Positions 7,063-14,065 of a DNA stretch of 23,636 nt are shown in pieces. The notes beneath the pieces are model-generated. The model was not told the DNA's origin. It saw only the letters and a list, made by a program, of their open reading frames with translations, and did not search any database. Source of the DNA: CAYTSA01 sp964440345 (lineage in GTDB: Bacteria; Desulfobacterota; Desulfovibrionia; Desulfovibrionales; Desulfovibrionaceae); the NCBI GenBank assembly GCA_964440345.1, contig CAYTSA010000062.1, forward strand, positions 1 to 23,636, read 5' to 3'. The translations under genes were made by a program, and so were the position numbers. Numbering within the stretch: position 1 is the first letter of the stretch; each line of letters opens with the position of its first letter.

Positions 7063-8014
7063 AGTTGCTCCCGGTCACTCTCTTGGCTTCTTTCTTGAGC
7101 ACGCCGGCGATGTTGGAAGCCTCGCCATAGTGTTTGAGCTTGGCGTTGTGGTTCATGACCACGGCAATGGACATGGCCATAAGTGGAAACTCCTCGGGGT
7201 TGCCCTGGCGGTCCTTTGACAGGATGGCGCCGCGCTTGCGGTCCTCGGCGTCGTAGAAGTTGGGCACAATGTCGTCGAACATGGCGATGAGTTTCTTGCA
7301 GGCGTCCTCTACCTGGTCCAGGGGAGTGATAAACACGAAGTCGTCGCCGCCCACGTGGCCCACAAAGGAAAAATCCAGCTTTATGGAGCGAACAATATTC
7401 ACGATGACCCGGGCGGCCATCATGAGCGCCTCGTCCCCGCGGGAAAAGCCGTACTTATCATTAAAAGCCTTGAAGTTGTCCAGGTCCACGTAGGCCAGGG
7501 CAAAGGGCGCCTTACGATCGATCAGGTCCTGTATGCGCTGCATTATAGACGTATTGCCCGGCAGCTTGGAGAGGGGGTTAGTGTCCATAGACCGGGCCGC
7601 GCGACACAGAGTCAACTCCAACCGGGCCTGGATATGGTCAGCAACCCAGCCGTCCTCCTCGTCTCGAAGCAAATAATCGTCAGCCTCCACCGCAGACCAG
7701 TCTACGCCCCCGGCAAGCCAGGTTTCATCCACCGCAAGAACCACCGGCACCTGGCGATACACATTCTCGCCCTTGATCATTGTCACAACGTCAGTCGCGG
7801 CCATGTCCGCCAAGCCGGCGTCCACCACCAAAAGGTCTGGGGGCGCTGTAAGCAGTTCGTCCACAGCCTGGCCTCCCTTGCCGTAAATACGCCAAGTAAT
7901 CTGCTCCATAGACCACAGGTTCATGACCAACGCAGCCAACTCCTCGTCCGGCGTCAGCAGCACCGCCCGCATTATATGATTGGCGCCGCAGAGAAAGCTT
8001 GCAGTTTCTTTCAC
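7037..8014 (-). CDS. REC-like/GGDEF protein, probable diguanylate cyclase
   Basis: The protein has 325 residues. Residues about 16-135 resemble a receiver domain (AVLLTPDEE at the first strand, DLLVVDAGLADM at the phospho-acceptor strand), although the acidic pocket is not fully typical. Residues about 145-322 form the GGDEF domain: LAYVDLDNFKAFNDKYGF for metal and nucleotide binding, then the signature as GGDDF (222-226). Asp for the first Glu is tolerated in active cyclases. No RxxD inhibitory site is seen at the expected position, so product inhibition may be absent. The predicted product is cyclic di-GMP. The start is GTG 8014 with AAGGG upstream; the internal ATG at codon 15 lacks a ribosome site. 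It sits 12 bp after the HDOD gene and overlaps xerC. Confidence 0.87.
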   Translation of the reverse strand: MKETASFLCGANHIMRAVLLTPDEELAALVMNLWSMEQITWRIYGKGGQAVDELLTAPPDLLVVDAGLADMAATDVVTMIKGENVYRQVPVVLAVDETWLAGGVDWSAVEADDYLLRDEEDGWVADHIQARLELTLCRAARSMDTNPLSKLPGNTSIMQRIQDLIDRKAPFALAYVDLDNFKAFNDKYGFSRGDEALMMAARVIVNIVRSIKLDFSFVGHVGGDDFVFITPLDQVEDACKKLIAMFDDIVPNFYDAEDRKRGAILSKDRQGNPEEFPLMAMSIAVVMNHNAKLKHYGEASNIAGVLKKEAKRVTGSNYVLDRRED

Positions 8015-8026
8015 GTATAGAGACCC

Positions 8027-8866
8027 TTAGGCAAACCCCAACCCGGCAATGTCCACGAACTTTTCACACAGCCCGTCCATGACCCGGGTCAGGTCCTTGA
8101 ATTTTAGTTGCAGCAATTTCACTGCTTTAGGCTCCATATAGGGCACATTGTCGTCGCCGCCGGAACCGTACTCGAACATGCGCACCATGAAGTCCGCCAC
8201 GTGGACCACGCAAGCGGCCTGGGGGTAGTGCTGGGCCTGCATGGGCTTGTGATGATAGGCCATACCCTCCCTAATGAGCGGCGGCAGTTTCCATTGGTCG
8301 GCCAGCCACATATTGATGCGGTCGTGGCCAAAGCCCAGGACCTGCCGCTCAGCCTCCCAATAGTTGAGGTCCTTTTCCTGCACCAGGGCGTCAATGTCCT
8401 TTTTCAGGTCAGGCAATTGCACTGCCGACACCACCTTGCCCAGGTCGTGCAGCAAGCCAGTGACAGAATATTCTTCCGGGTCCTCAAAGCCGGCCACTCT
8501 GGCCACCTCCTGGCAAGCCAGAGCGCAGCCCACGCTGTGGTCCCACAGTCCAGACATGGCCTTATTCATCTCGTCAAACACAGAGGTGGAAATGATCACC
8601 CCGCGGATGACGTTGAAGCCAAGCAGCACCAGGGCGTGCTGTATTGAGCCGATGCGGCCAGGAAAGCCGTAGATGGGCGAGTTGACCATCTTCAGCACCT
8701 TTGCGGAGAGCACTTGGTCGTAAGAAATGACTTTGGCTATCTGCTCGCCAGAGGAGTTGGGATCGTCCACCAGCTTGGACACTTCATCCAGCACCGAAGG
8801 CAGGGTGGGCAGGTCTTTGACGGCCAACAGCCGGTCTTTGCGCTCCAGGCGCATGTCTTCGGTCAC
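8027..8866 (-). CDS. HDOD domain signalling protein
   Basis: The protein has 279 residues. The HDOD domain occupies about residues 15-215: LPTLPSVLDEVSKLVDDP at its start, then SAKVLKMVNSPIYGFPGRIG and SIQHALVLLGFNVIRG, characteristic of this family. An HD pair persists at 140-141 (LLHDLGK), with AYHH near residue 208. HDOD proteins are regulatory relatives of HD phosphohydrolases, usually without shown catalysis, found next to cyclic di-GMP enzymes and chemotaxis genes. The start is GTG 8866 with GGAGG at 8876-8880, inside the last codons of the preceding small gene, which indicates coupling. Its position directly before the GGDEF gene suggests it modulates that protein or reads the same signal; this is inference from position only. 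Confidence 0.9.
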   Translation of the reverse strand: MTEDMRLERKDRLLAVKDLPTLPSVLDEVSKLVDDPNSSGEQIAKVISYDQVLSAKVLKMVNSPIYGFPGRIGSIQHALVLLGFNVIRGVIISTSVFDEMNKAMSGLWDHSVGCALACQEVARVAGFEDPEEYSVTGLLHDLGKVVSAVQLPDLKKDIDALVQEKDLNYWEAERQVLGFGHDRINMWLADQWKLPPLIREGMAYHHKPMQAQHYPQAACVVHVADFMVRMFEYGSGGDDNVPYMEPKAVKLLQLKFKDLTRVMDGLCEKFVDIAGLGFA

Positions 8867-8870
8867 CGTC

Positions 8871-9275
8871 TCAGGCCTCCTTCTCCGCCGCAGAGTCTTG
8901 CGCGCCCTCGTCCAGCGCCTGGTCAGCCTCTGCTTCCGCCTTGGCGGCGGCGGCTTCGGCGGCGGCTTTCAATTTGAAATACTGCTTCAACCCCTGTTTG
9001 AGCTTCATCATGTACGGGTCGGCCTGGTGCTTGCGAAACAAGTGGTCCATGCGCTCTATGCGCTTGTCGTAGGAGGTGGCCTCCCCGCTGGCGCCGTCCA
9101 GGTCCACAGGGTTGCCCTTGACCACGACGGACTCGATATCCATGCCGTCCAGCCGGGAGAGCAGACTGTCCGTCAGCTCCGTGCCCTCGGCCATGAGCAC
9201 CATGCCGTTGTCCTTCTCCACTGGCTTGGCCAGCTTCATGCCGGCTTTGGCCAGTTTCAGCGGTATGCGTTGCAT
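8871..9275 (-). CDS. Unknown 134-residue protein with Ala/Glu-rich C-terminal tail
   Basis: I do not recognise a named function. The N-terminal half (about residues 1-58) has the pattern 'LAKAGMKLAKPV...G-VLMAEGTELTDSLLSRLDGM-IESVVVKG', which resembles the small leading module found in front of HD-GYP and related signalling domains; this is a resemblance only. The C-terminal 35 residues are Ala/Glu/Lys/Asp-rich, probably helical or disordered. The start ATG at 9275 is chosen because GGGGGGAAAGC lies directly before it; a longer in-frame version to 9398 would overlap dprA. It lies 26 bp after dprA and 4 bp before the HDOD GTG, so it is part of the same operon and may act with the HDOD protein. 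Confidence 0.75.
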   Translation of the reverse strand: MQRIPLKLAKAGMKLAKPVEKDNGMVLMAEGTELTDSLLSRLDGMDIESVVVKGNPVDLDGASGEATSYDKRIERMDHLFRKHQADPYMMKLKQGLKQYFKLKAAAEAAAAKAEAEADQALDEGAQDSAAEKEA

Positions 9276-9301
9276 GCTTTCCCCCCGCCAGCTGCTGACG
9301 G

Positions 9302-10555
9302 TCAGGTTGTGGGCCGGTAGACCATGCCAGGCGACTGCTGCGCCATGCCTTGCAGTTCCAGATCCAGCAACACCCGGCTCACCCGTCCAGCGTCCCATTC
9401 CAGGCCGGCGGCTATGTCGTCCGGGTGGGCCCTGCCCGAATTGTGTAGAAACACCATAACCGCCTTTTGGTCCGGGTTCAACGAAGCGAGACTATCTTTT
9501 TTTGTTTTTGCGCTGTTTCCTGCGCGTGGCGGCGCAACCGGCGCTACGTCCCTCAGCTCGCTCTTGAGCAGAGGCCCCAGCTCCATAACCACGTCCAAGG
9601 CCCCGTTCACAGGGTGGGCGCCCTGCTCAATAAATTCCAAGCAGCCGCTGAAGGCTGCAGACCCGTCCCCAGGAGCGCAAAAAACCTCCCGGCCGTGTTC
9701 AACAGCCAACCGGGCGGTTATCAGTCCCCCGCTGCGGCGCGTCCCCTCCGCCACTACCACAGCCAACGACAAGCCGCTGATGATTCGGTTGCGGCGCGGA
9801 AAATTCTGGGGCAACGGCTTGCCGCCCGGCCCGAACTCTGTCAGCGCCAATCCTTGCTGCAGCAGCAGCCGCCAAACATCCAGATTGTCCCGGGGGTAGA
9901 CCATGTCCAACCCTGTGCCCAACACGGCTATGGAGCCGCCCACCTCTTCCAGCCCCGCCAGGTGCGCCTCCCGGTCTATGCCCCAGGCCATGCCGGACAC
10001 CACAGTGACCCCGGCCCGGGACAGGTCCCGGCACAACCCGCGGGCAAACTCTTTGCCCCACTGGGTGCAACGGCGCGGACCCACCACAGCCACGCCGGGA
10101 TTGCCCAGCAGCTCGCGGCGGCCCGTGTAATAAAGAAACAAGGGGGGGTCCGGAATCTCGCGCAATCGCGCAGGATAGTCCAGGTCCGTCCACAGCAACA
10201 AACCATCCCGGCGCCGCCAGAAGGCGTCCCACTCCTCCCGGGCGGGCTCACGCCAAGCCTGGGTGGAAAAAACCGCCGCCTGGTCCTCGCGCACCAAACG
10301 GCGGCGAAGCCAGGAACCAGCGTCCATCACCGCCGGATACGCCCCTCCGTATGTTTGCAGCAGCCTGCGCCATGTCCGCGGGCCTATCCCCCGGGAATGC
10401 TTCAGGGCCAACGAAGCCCAGTACTCTTTGCGACCGTCTTCATCCAGGCCGAAGGCATCCTGCGCCTGTCCGTAAAGCTCCGGGCGCTCGCTCTCCCATA
10501 CAGCCAGGCAAGCGTCAAAGATGCTGCTGTGGTCTTCACTGTACACGGGAATCAA
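9302..10555 (-). CDS. dprA: DNA processing protein DprA (Smf)
   Basis: The protein has 417 residues. A helical N-terminal domain (SLALKHSRGIGPRTWRRLL, about 48-66) has the helix-hairpin-helix look of DprA. The Rossmann-like core covers about 125-330: VAVVGPRRCTQWG, VVSGMAWGIDREAH, SIAVLGTGLDMVYPRDN and FPRRNRIISGLS. A winged-helix-like C-terminus follows (about 360-415). DprA loads RecA onto incoming single-stranded DNA during natural transformation and occurs widely even where competence is unproven. The start is the TTG at 10555, right after the cpoB TGA and in the same frame. No clear ribosome site is present, so coupling by termination-reinitiation is likely; GTG at codon 4 is an alternative. 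Confidence 0.93.
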   Translation of the reverse strand: MIPVYSEDHSSIFDACLAVWESERPELYGQAQDAFGLDEDGRKEYWASLALKHSRGIGPRTWRRLLQTYGGAYPAVMDAGSWLRRRLVREDQAAVFSTQAWREPAREEWDAFWRRRDGLLLWTDLDYPARLREIPDPPLFLYYTGRRELLGNPGVAVVGPRRCTQWGKEFARGLCRDLSRAGVTVVSGMAWGIDREAHLAGLEEVGGSIAVLGTGLDMVYPRDNLDVWRLLLQQGLALTEFGPGGKPLPQNFPRRNRIISGLSLAVVVAEGTRRSGGLITARLAVEHGREVFCAPGDGSAAFSGCLEFIEQGAHPVNGALDVVMELGPLLKSELRDVAPVAPPRAGNSAKTKKDSLASLNPDQKAVMVFLHNSGRAHPDDIAAGLEWDAGRVSRVLLDLELQGMAQQSPGMVYRPTT

Positions 10556-11344
10556 TCATTGGGTAAGCTGCAGCTTGTCCCTGGCCAGCCGGGCGGGCTC
10601 GCTTTGCGGGTAGTCGTCCACCAAAGTCTGCAGATAGAACCGGGCGTTGCTGGCGTCGCCCAGCCTGTCGTAACTGTAGCCAATTTTCAGCAAAGCGGCG
10701 GCCGCCTTGTCATGCTGGGGAAACCGACTGCTCACGTCCTTGAAAGTCAAAATGGACTGGCCGTAGCGCTTGTCGTGATAATAGGTCTCGCCCAGCCAGT
10801 AGAGGGCGTTGGGCGCCAGGGGGCTGTCCGGATGTTCCTCCAGAAATTCGTTCAGCTTTTCCCGGGCCTGCTCGGTCTTTCCGGCCCGTGTCAGCTCCAG
10901 CCCCTTACGGTACAACCCCATGCCTGCGGGCGCAGGCGCCCGTTTTGCCGTTTGCGGCTGTTGCGTTGTCTGGCGCTGGGCCGGCTGCGCTGCCGCCTGC
11001 TCCTCTTCAGCCCCACGCGCAGCTTCCGGTTGCACCCCGCTCTGGTTTCTGGCCCGCAGTTCAGATTTGAGCGCAAGCACCTCGGTGTGCAAGGCCGCCG
11101 TGTCCTGGCGAATAGCCGCCACATTCGTGTCCAGGTCGGCCATGCGCTGCTCCCACTGGCCCATCCTTTCTTCCAGCTCCGCCCGCAACCCGCGCTGTTC
11201 TTCCTGAAACTCCAGAAAATGCTTTTCCAGGCTTTGCAGACGCCACTCGCGGCTCTCCTCAGCAGGAGGCGCGCCGTTGCCCACAGTGCTGCATCCGGCT
11301 GCTGCAAACACAGCCAACAGACCCATTACTATTGCGACCCGCAT
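10556..11344 (-). CDS. cpoB: CpoB/YbgF-like lipoprotein with coiled coil and TPR repeats
   Basis: The protein has 262 residues. The signal peptide ends in a lipobox (FAAAGC, Cys18), and Ser at +2 suggests outer-membrane sorting. A predicted coiled coil covers about 35-90 (LEKHFLEFQEEQRGLRAELE onward), followed by a Gln/Ala-rich linker (about 95-135). The C-terminal TPR region starts at YRKGLELTRAGKTEQAREKL and includes PNALYWLGETYYHDKRYGQS and KIGYSYDRLGDASNARFYL. This is the YbgF/CpoB arrangement; in enterobacteria CpoB links peptidoglycan synthesis with Tol-Pal during constriction. No tol or pal genes are adjacent. I chose ATG 11344, preceded by GGAGG with 8-nt spacing, over the TTG one codon earlier. 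It is the first gene of the leftward run. Confidence 0.85.
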   Translation of the reverse strand: MRVAIVMGLLAVFAAAGCSTVGNGAPPAEESREWRLQSLEKHFLEFQEEQRGLRAELEERMGQWEQRMADLDTNVAAIRQDTAALHTEVLALKSELRARNQSGVQPEAARGAEEEQAAAQPAQRQTTQQPQTAKRAPAPAGMGLYRKGLELTRAGKTEQAREKLNEFLEEHPDSPLAPNALYWLGETYYHDKRYGQSILTFKDVSSRFPQHDKAAAALLKIGYSYDRLGDASNARFYLQTLVDDYPQSEPARLARDKLQLTQ

Positions 11345-11736
11345 CAAGGGACCCTCCGGTCGGTTTCAATGGCTAACAGTAGGGCCATAGGCGATAACCA
11401 TGATTTTTTCAAGGAAATGCATGGTGCGTACATGGCTTTTCTCCTTGCAGTCCAGGCGTGCAGCGCCGGCCCTGATCCACCGCCTAGACATCAAACAATC
11501 CCTGTTACGTTTGGAAAACCAAACAAATAGATTGCGCATACAAGCATACGTATATCACCAAAGAGGCGACGCCGCCATGTCCCAAGACGTCATTTTTTCA
11601 CATACCAAAAAGCGATGAATGCTGGCTCAGGAGCCCCGGCCCATGCTCAATGGAGCTTCAATACAGACCATTAGGGCGGGCGACCGCAAGGGCCGCCCCC
11701 ACACTGTGACACATTGATATAACGCATCGCGCCTGT
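11345..11736. other. Intergenic region between cpoB and the FecBCD operon; no credible gene
   Basis: I find no credible coding region on either strand. On the minus strand, TTGAAA followed by TATGGC with a 17-nt spacer (about 11386-11414) is a weak candidate cpoB promoter. A perfect dyad, GTTTGG-AAAA-CCAAAC, lies at 11509-11524. GGGCGG and CCGCCC flank a 13-nt stretch near 11674-11698 and could form a stable stem with no T-run. CACACTGTG at about 11700 is a short palindrome. No recognisable cobalamin or molybdenum-cofactor riboswitch core is visible. Confidence 0.5.
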
Positions 11737-11829
11737 GCTGACCTGAGCCAACTCCTCTCTGGCCTGCGCCGCCAAGCGGAGGATTCTGGCCGGCAATACG
11801 GCTTGACACAATACGAAATAATTTATACT
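11737..11829 (+). promoter_or_regulatory. Promoter module of the FecBCD-FmdE operon, homologous to the gmd promoter
   Basis: CGCCGCCAAGCGGAGGATT lies at 11767-11785 and differs from the gmd copy at one of 19 positions. Seventeen nt later is TTGACA (11803-11808), then a 15-nt spacer and TATACT (11824-11829). GCTGA begins exactly 30 nt before the box in both modules. The palindrome CCGC-CAA-GCGG centres about 60 bp before the likely start point. The 15-nt spacer is short for sigma70, which fits a promoter needing an activator. Confidence 0.6.
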
Positions 11830-11866
11830 ACACATTCCGTGTTACACATCTTATTTAATTACACAT
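11829..11866 (+). repeat. Three TACACAT direct repeats in the operon leader
   Basis: TACACAT occurs at 11829-11835, 11843-11849 and 11860-11866, in an AT-rich leader between the -10 box and the start codon at 11881. The step sizes are 14 and 17 bp. The position suggests a repressor operator or a leader RNA element. Confidence 0.6.
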
Positions 11867-11880
11867 TAAAGGCGTTCGCT

Positions 11881-12993
11881 ATGAAAATTCATCTCCTCTT
11901 GCCGTTTGGCCTCTTGCTCTTTGCCCTTGTCTTTTGTCCACCACAAACCAACGCCGAGACTGTCACAGACGCGTTGGGCAGAGACGTGGACCTTCCCGAT
12001 ACAATTGACCACGTCATCTGCTCGGGAGCAGGCTGTTTACGGCTGCTTACTTACTTGCAGGCCCAGGACATGATCGTGGCTGTGGACGACATGGAAACGC
12101 GGCGCAGCCGGTTCGACTCCCGGCCTTATGCGTTGGCCAATCCTCAATTCAAGTCTATGCCCACCTTTGGAGAGTTCCGCGGACATGACAATCCGGAGCT
12201 TATCCTCACTCTGGACCCACAGCCAGACGTCATCTTCAAGACGTATACTTCCAGCATGGGCTACGACCCTGAAGAGCTTCAAGCCAAAACCGGCATTCCT
12301 GTTGTGGTGCTCAATTACGGCGACCTCGGGCGGTTGCGCCATCAATTGTACCAAGCTCTGCGCATTATGGGAGGCGTTGTAGGCAAGCAGGACCGGGCAG
12401 AGCAGGTTATCGACTTTTTCTCCACCGAGATTGCTACCCTGGAGCAACGAACAGCGAACATTCCCGAAAGCGAAAAGCCCACGGTGTTCATCGGCGGCGT
12501 GGCCTTCAAGGGGCCCCACGGCTATCAGTCCACCGAACCGGCGTATCCGCCGTTCACCTTTGTCAACGCCCGCAATCTGGCTTATGACGAGACTCTTTCT
12601 GGCAAGGAGCTGCGCCACGCTGACATGGCCAAGGAGCAGATCGTCCAGTGGGACCCGGACTACTTGTTTCTGGACCTTTCCACCCTGCAGATGGGCGAAG
12701 GGATCGGCGGTCTGCATGAATTGCGCACTGACCCGGCCTACCAGACCATGACCGCCGTGAACAAGGGAGAGGTTTACGGCTTGCTCCCCTACAACTGGTA
12801 CACCAAGAACTACGGCTCCATCCTGGCCAACGCCTGGTTCATCGGCAAACTGCTCTATCCGGAACAGTTCACTGACGTGGAGCCGGCGGCCAAGGCGGAC
12901 GCTGTGTATGAATTCCTGGTTGGCAAACCTGTTTTTTCCCAAATGAACAAGGCCTTTGGAAACTTGGCTTACCAGCGCATCCCGCTAAAGTAG
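11881..12993 (+). CDS. FecB/BtuF-type periplasmic metal or chelate binding protein
   Basis: The protein has 370 residues with a signal peptide (MKIHLLLPFGLLLFALVF, likely cut after TNA at residue 25). The mature start TVTDALGRDVDLPDTIDHVI is standard for the class III (BtuF/FhuD/TroA-like) binding fold. DNPELILTLDPQPDVIF and IVQWDPDYLFLDLSTL are the typical strands of the two lobes. FKGPHGYQSTEPAYPPFTFV is characteristic of a subfamily I associate with archaea and sulfate reducers, annotated generically as 'iron' transporters. The substrate is unknown; the FmdE gene at the operon end makes a molybdate/tungstate or other metal role plausible. ATG 11881 is preferred because the signal peptide starts there; an AAAGG lies about 10 nt upstream. 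The permease gene starts 1 bp after the stop. Confidence 0.88.
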   Translation: MKIHLLLPFGLLLFALVFCPPQTNAETVTDALGRDVDLPDTIDHVICSGAGCLRLLTYLQAQDMIVAVDDMETRRSRFDSRPYALANPQFKSMPTFGEFRGHDNPELILTLDPQPDVIFKTYTSSMGYDPEELQAKTGIPVVVLNYGDLGRLRHQLYQALRIMGGVVGKQDRAEQVIDFFSTEIATLEQRTANIPESEKPTVFIGGVAFKGPHGYQSTEPAYPPFTFVNARNLAYDETLSGKELRHADMAKEQIVQWDPDYLFLDLSTLQMGEGIGGLHELRTDPAYQTMTAVNKGEVYGLLPYNWYTKNYGSILANAWFIGKLLYPEQFTDVEPAAKADAVYEFLVGKPVFSQMNKAFGNLAYQRIPLK

Positions 12994-12994
12994 C

Positions 12995-14065
12995 ATGCAT
13001 TTTGCCAACGGACATGTGCCTGCGGAATACCGCCGCTATATAGGCAGGAAAATCGGCGTGACCGCAGCTTGCGGTCTGCTCCTGGCTCTGTCTCTGGCGG
13101 TGTCTGTCTCTCTGGGCGCAGCGGACCTGCCCCTGCTGGACGTAATCAAGACCATGTTAGGCTTCGACGTTTCCAAGCGCTTTGACGCAATTATTTGGAA
13201 TATCAGGCTGCCCCAGGCGCTGACAGCCATGGCTGCAGGAGCGGGTCTGGCTGTTTCCGGCGCCGCCATGCAGTCCATTTTACGCAACCCTCTGGGATCG
13301 CCCTTCACCTTGGGCATTTCCCACGCCGCCGCCTTTGGCGCCGCCTTTTCTGTCATGGTGTTGGGCAGCGGGACCATGAGTTCCACAGCCGTAGGCGCAG
13401 TAAGCATTTCCAACCCGTATGTAACCACAGTTGCAGCCTTTGTCTTCAGCGTGGCGGCGGCTGGTGTCATCATCGCCGTCTCCCGGCTCCGGTCCGCGAC
13501 GCCGGAGGTCATGGTGCTCACCGGCGTGGCCCTGGGCGCGCTGTTCACAGCTGGGACCATGTTTCTTCAATATTTTGCTGACGACGTGCAGCTGGCAGCC
13601 ATGGTTTTCTGGACATTTGGCGACACTGCCCGGGCCAGCTGGCGGGAACTGGGGATCATCTGCATCGCCACTGCGCTGTGCTCTGCCTACTTCATCGCCA
13701 ACGGCTGGAACTTCAACGCCATCGACGCCGGCGACGAAACCGCCAAAGGGCTGGGCGTGCGCGTGGAACGGGTGCGCATGGCCGGCATGCTCTTGGCTTC
13801 CCTGCTCACGGCCACGATAATCGCCTTTCTGGGCATCATCGGCTTTGTAGGCTTGGTTGCGCCGCACATGGTGCGCCGAGTCATCGGCGCAGACCACCGG
13901 TTTCTGCTGCCTGCAACCATGCTTTTAGGCGCGCTGCTCCTGCTGCTTTCGGATACAGCCGCCCGGCTGGCGCTCTCTCCTCACGTTCTCCCTGTTTCTG
14001 TACTCACGGCCTTTTTGGGCGCGCCGGTATTTTTATGGCTCATAATCCGCGGAGGCCGTAAATGA
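12995..14065 (+). CDS. FecCD-family ABC transporter permease
   Basis: The protein has 356 residues, normal for a FecCD/BtuC permease with about ten transmembrane helices. Family segments include LPQALTAMAAGAGLAVSGAA followed by MQSILRNPLGSPFTLGIS in the first half. IIGFVGLVAPHMVRRVIGAD near residue 285 is the loop that contacts the ATPase. It forms the inner-membrane channel for the ligand brought by the FecB-like protein. Only one permease gene is present, so a homodimer is expected, as in BtuC2. The start ATG 12995 lies 1 bp after the preceding stop, and the end overlaps the ATPase start by ATGA (14062-14065). Confidence 0.94.
   Translation: MHFANGHVPAEYRRYIGRKIGVTAACGLLLALSLAVSVSLGAADLPLLDVIKTMLGFDVSKRFDAIIWNIRLPQALTAMAAGAGLAVSGAAMQSILRNPLGSPFTLGISHAAAFGAAFSVMVLGSGTMSSTAVGAVSISNPYVTTVAAFVFSVAAAGVIIAVSRLRSATPEVMVLTGVALGALFTAGTMFLQYFADDVQLAAMVFWTFGDTARASWRELGIICIATALCSAYFIANGWNFNAIDAGDETAKGLGVRVERVRMAGMLLASLLTATIIAFLGIIGFVGLVAPHMVRRVIGADHRFLLPATMLLGALLLLLSDTAARLALSPHVLPVSVLTAFLGAPVFLWLIIRGGRK

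Noticed and set aside
9467..11530. Long 687-codon open frame on the plus strand
   Set aside because: It lies antisense to dprA and cpoB, both of which carry clear family motifs and ribosome sites. Long antisense frames are common in GC-rich DNA, and the translated product has no recognisable domain.
11400..11618. 72-codon frame, and a 13-codon frame starting at 11578, in the cpoB/FecB gap
   Set aside because: There is no good ribosome site at usual spacing, no recognisable sequence pattern, and atypical composition.
11345..11880. Cobalamin or molybdenum-cofactor riboswitch before the transporter operon
   Set aside because: I looked for the conserved core boxes and did not find them. Stems are present but none match a known riboswitch layout; a covariance-model search would be decisive.
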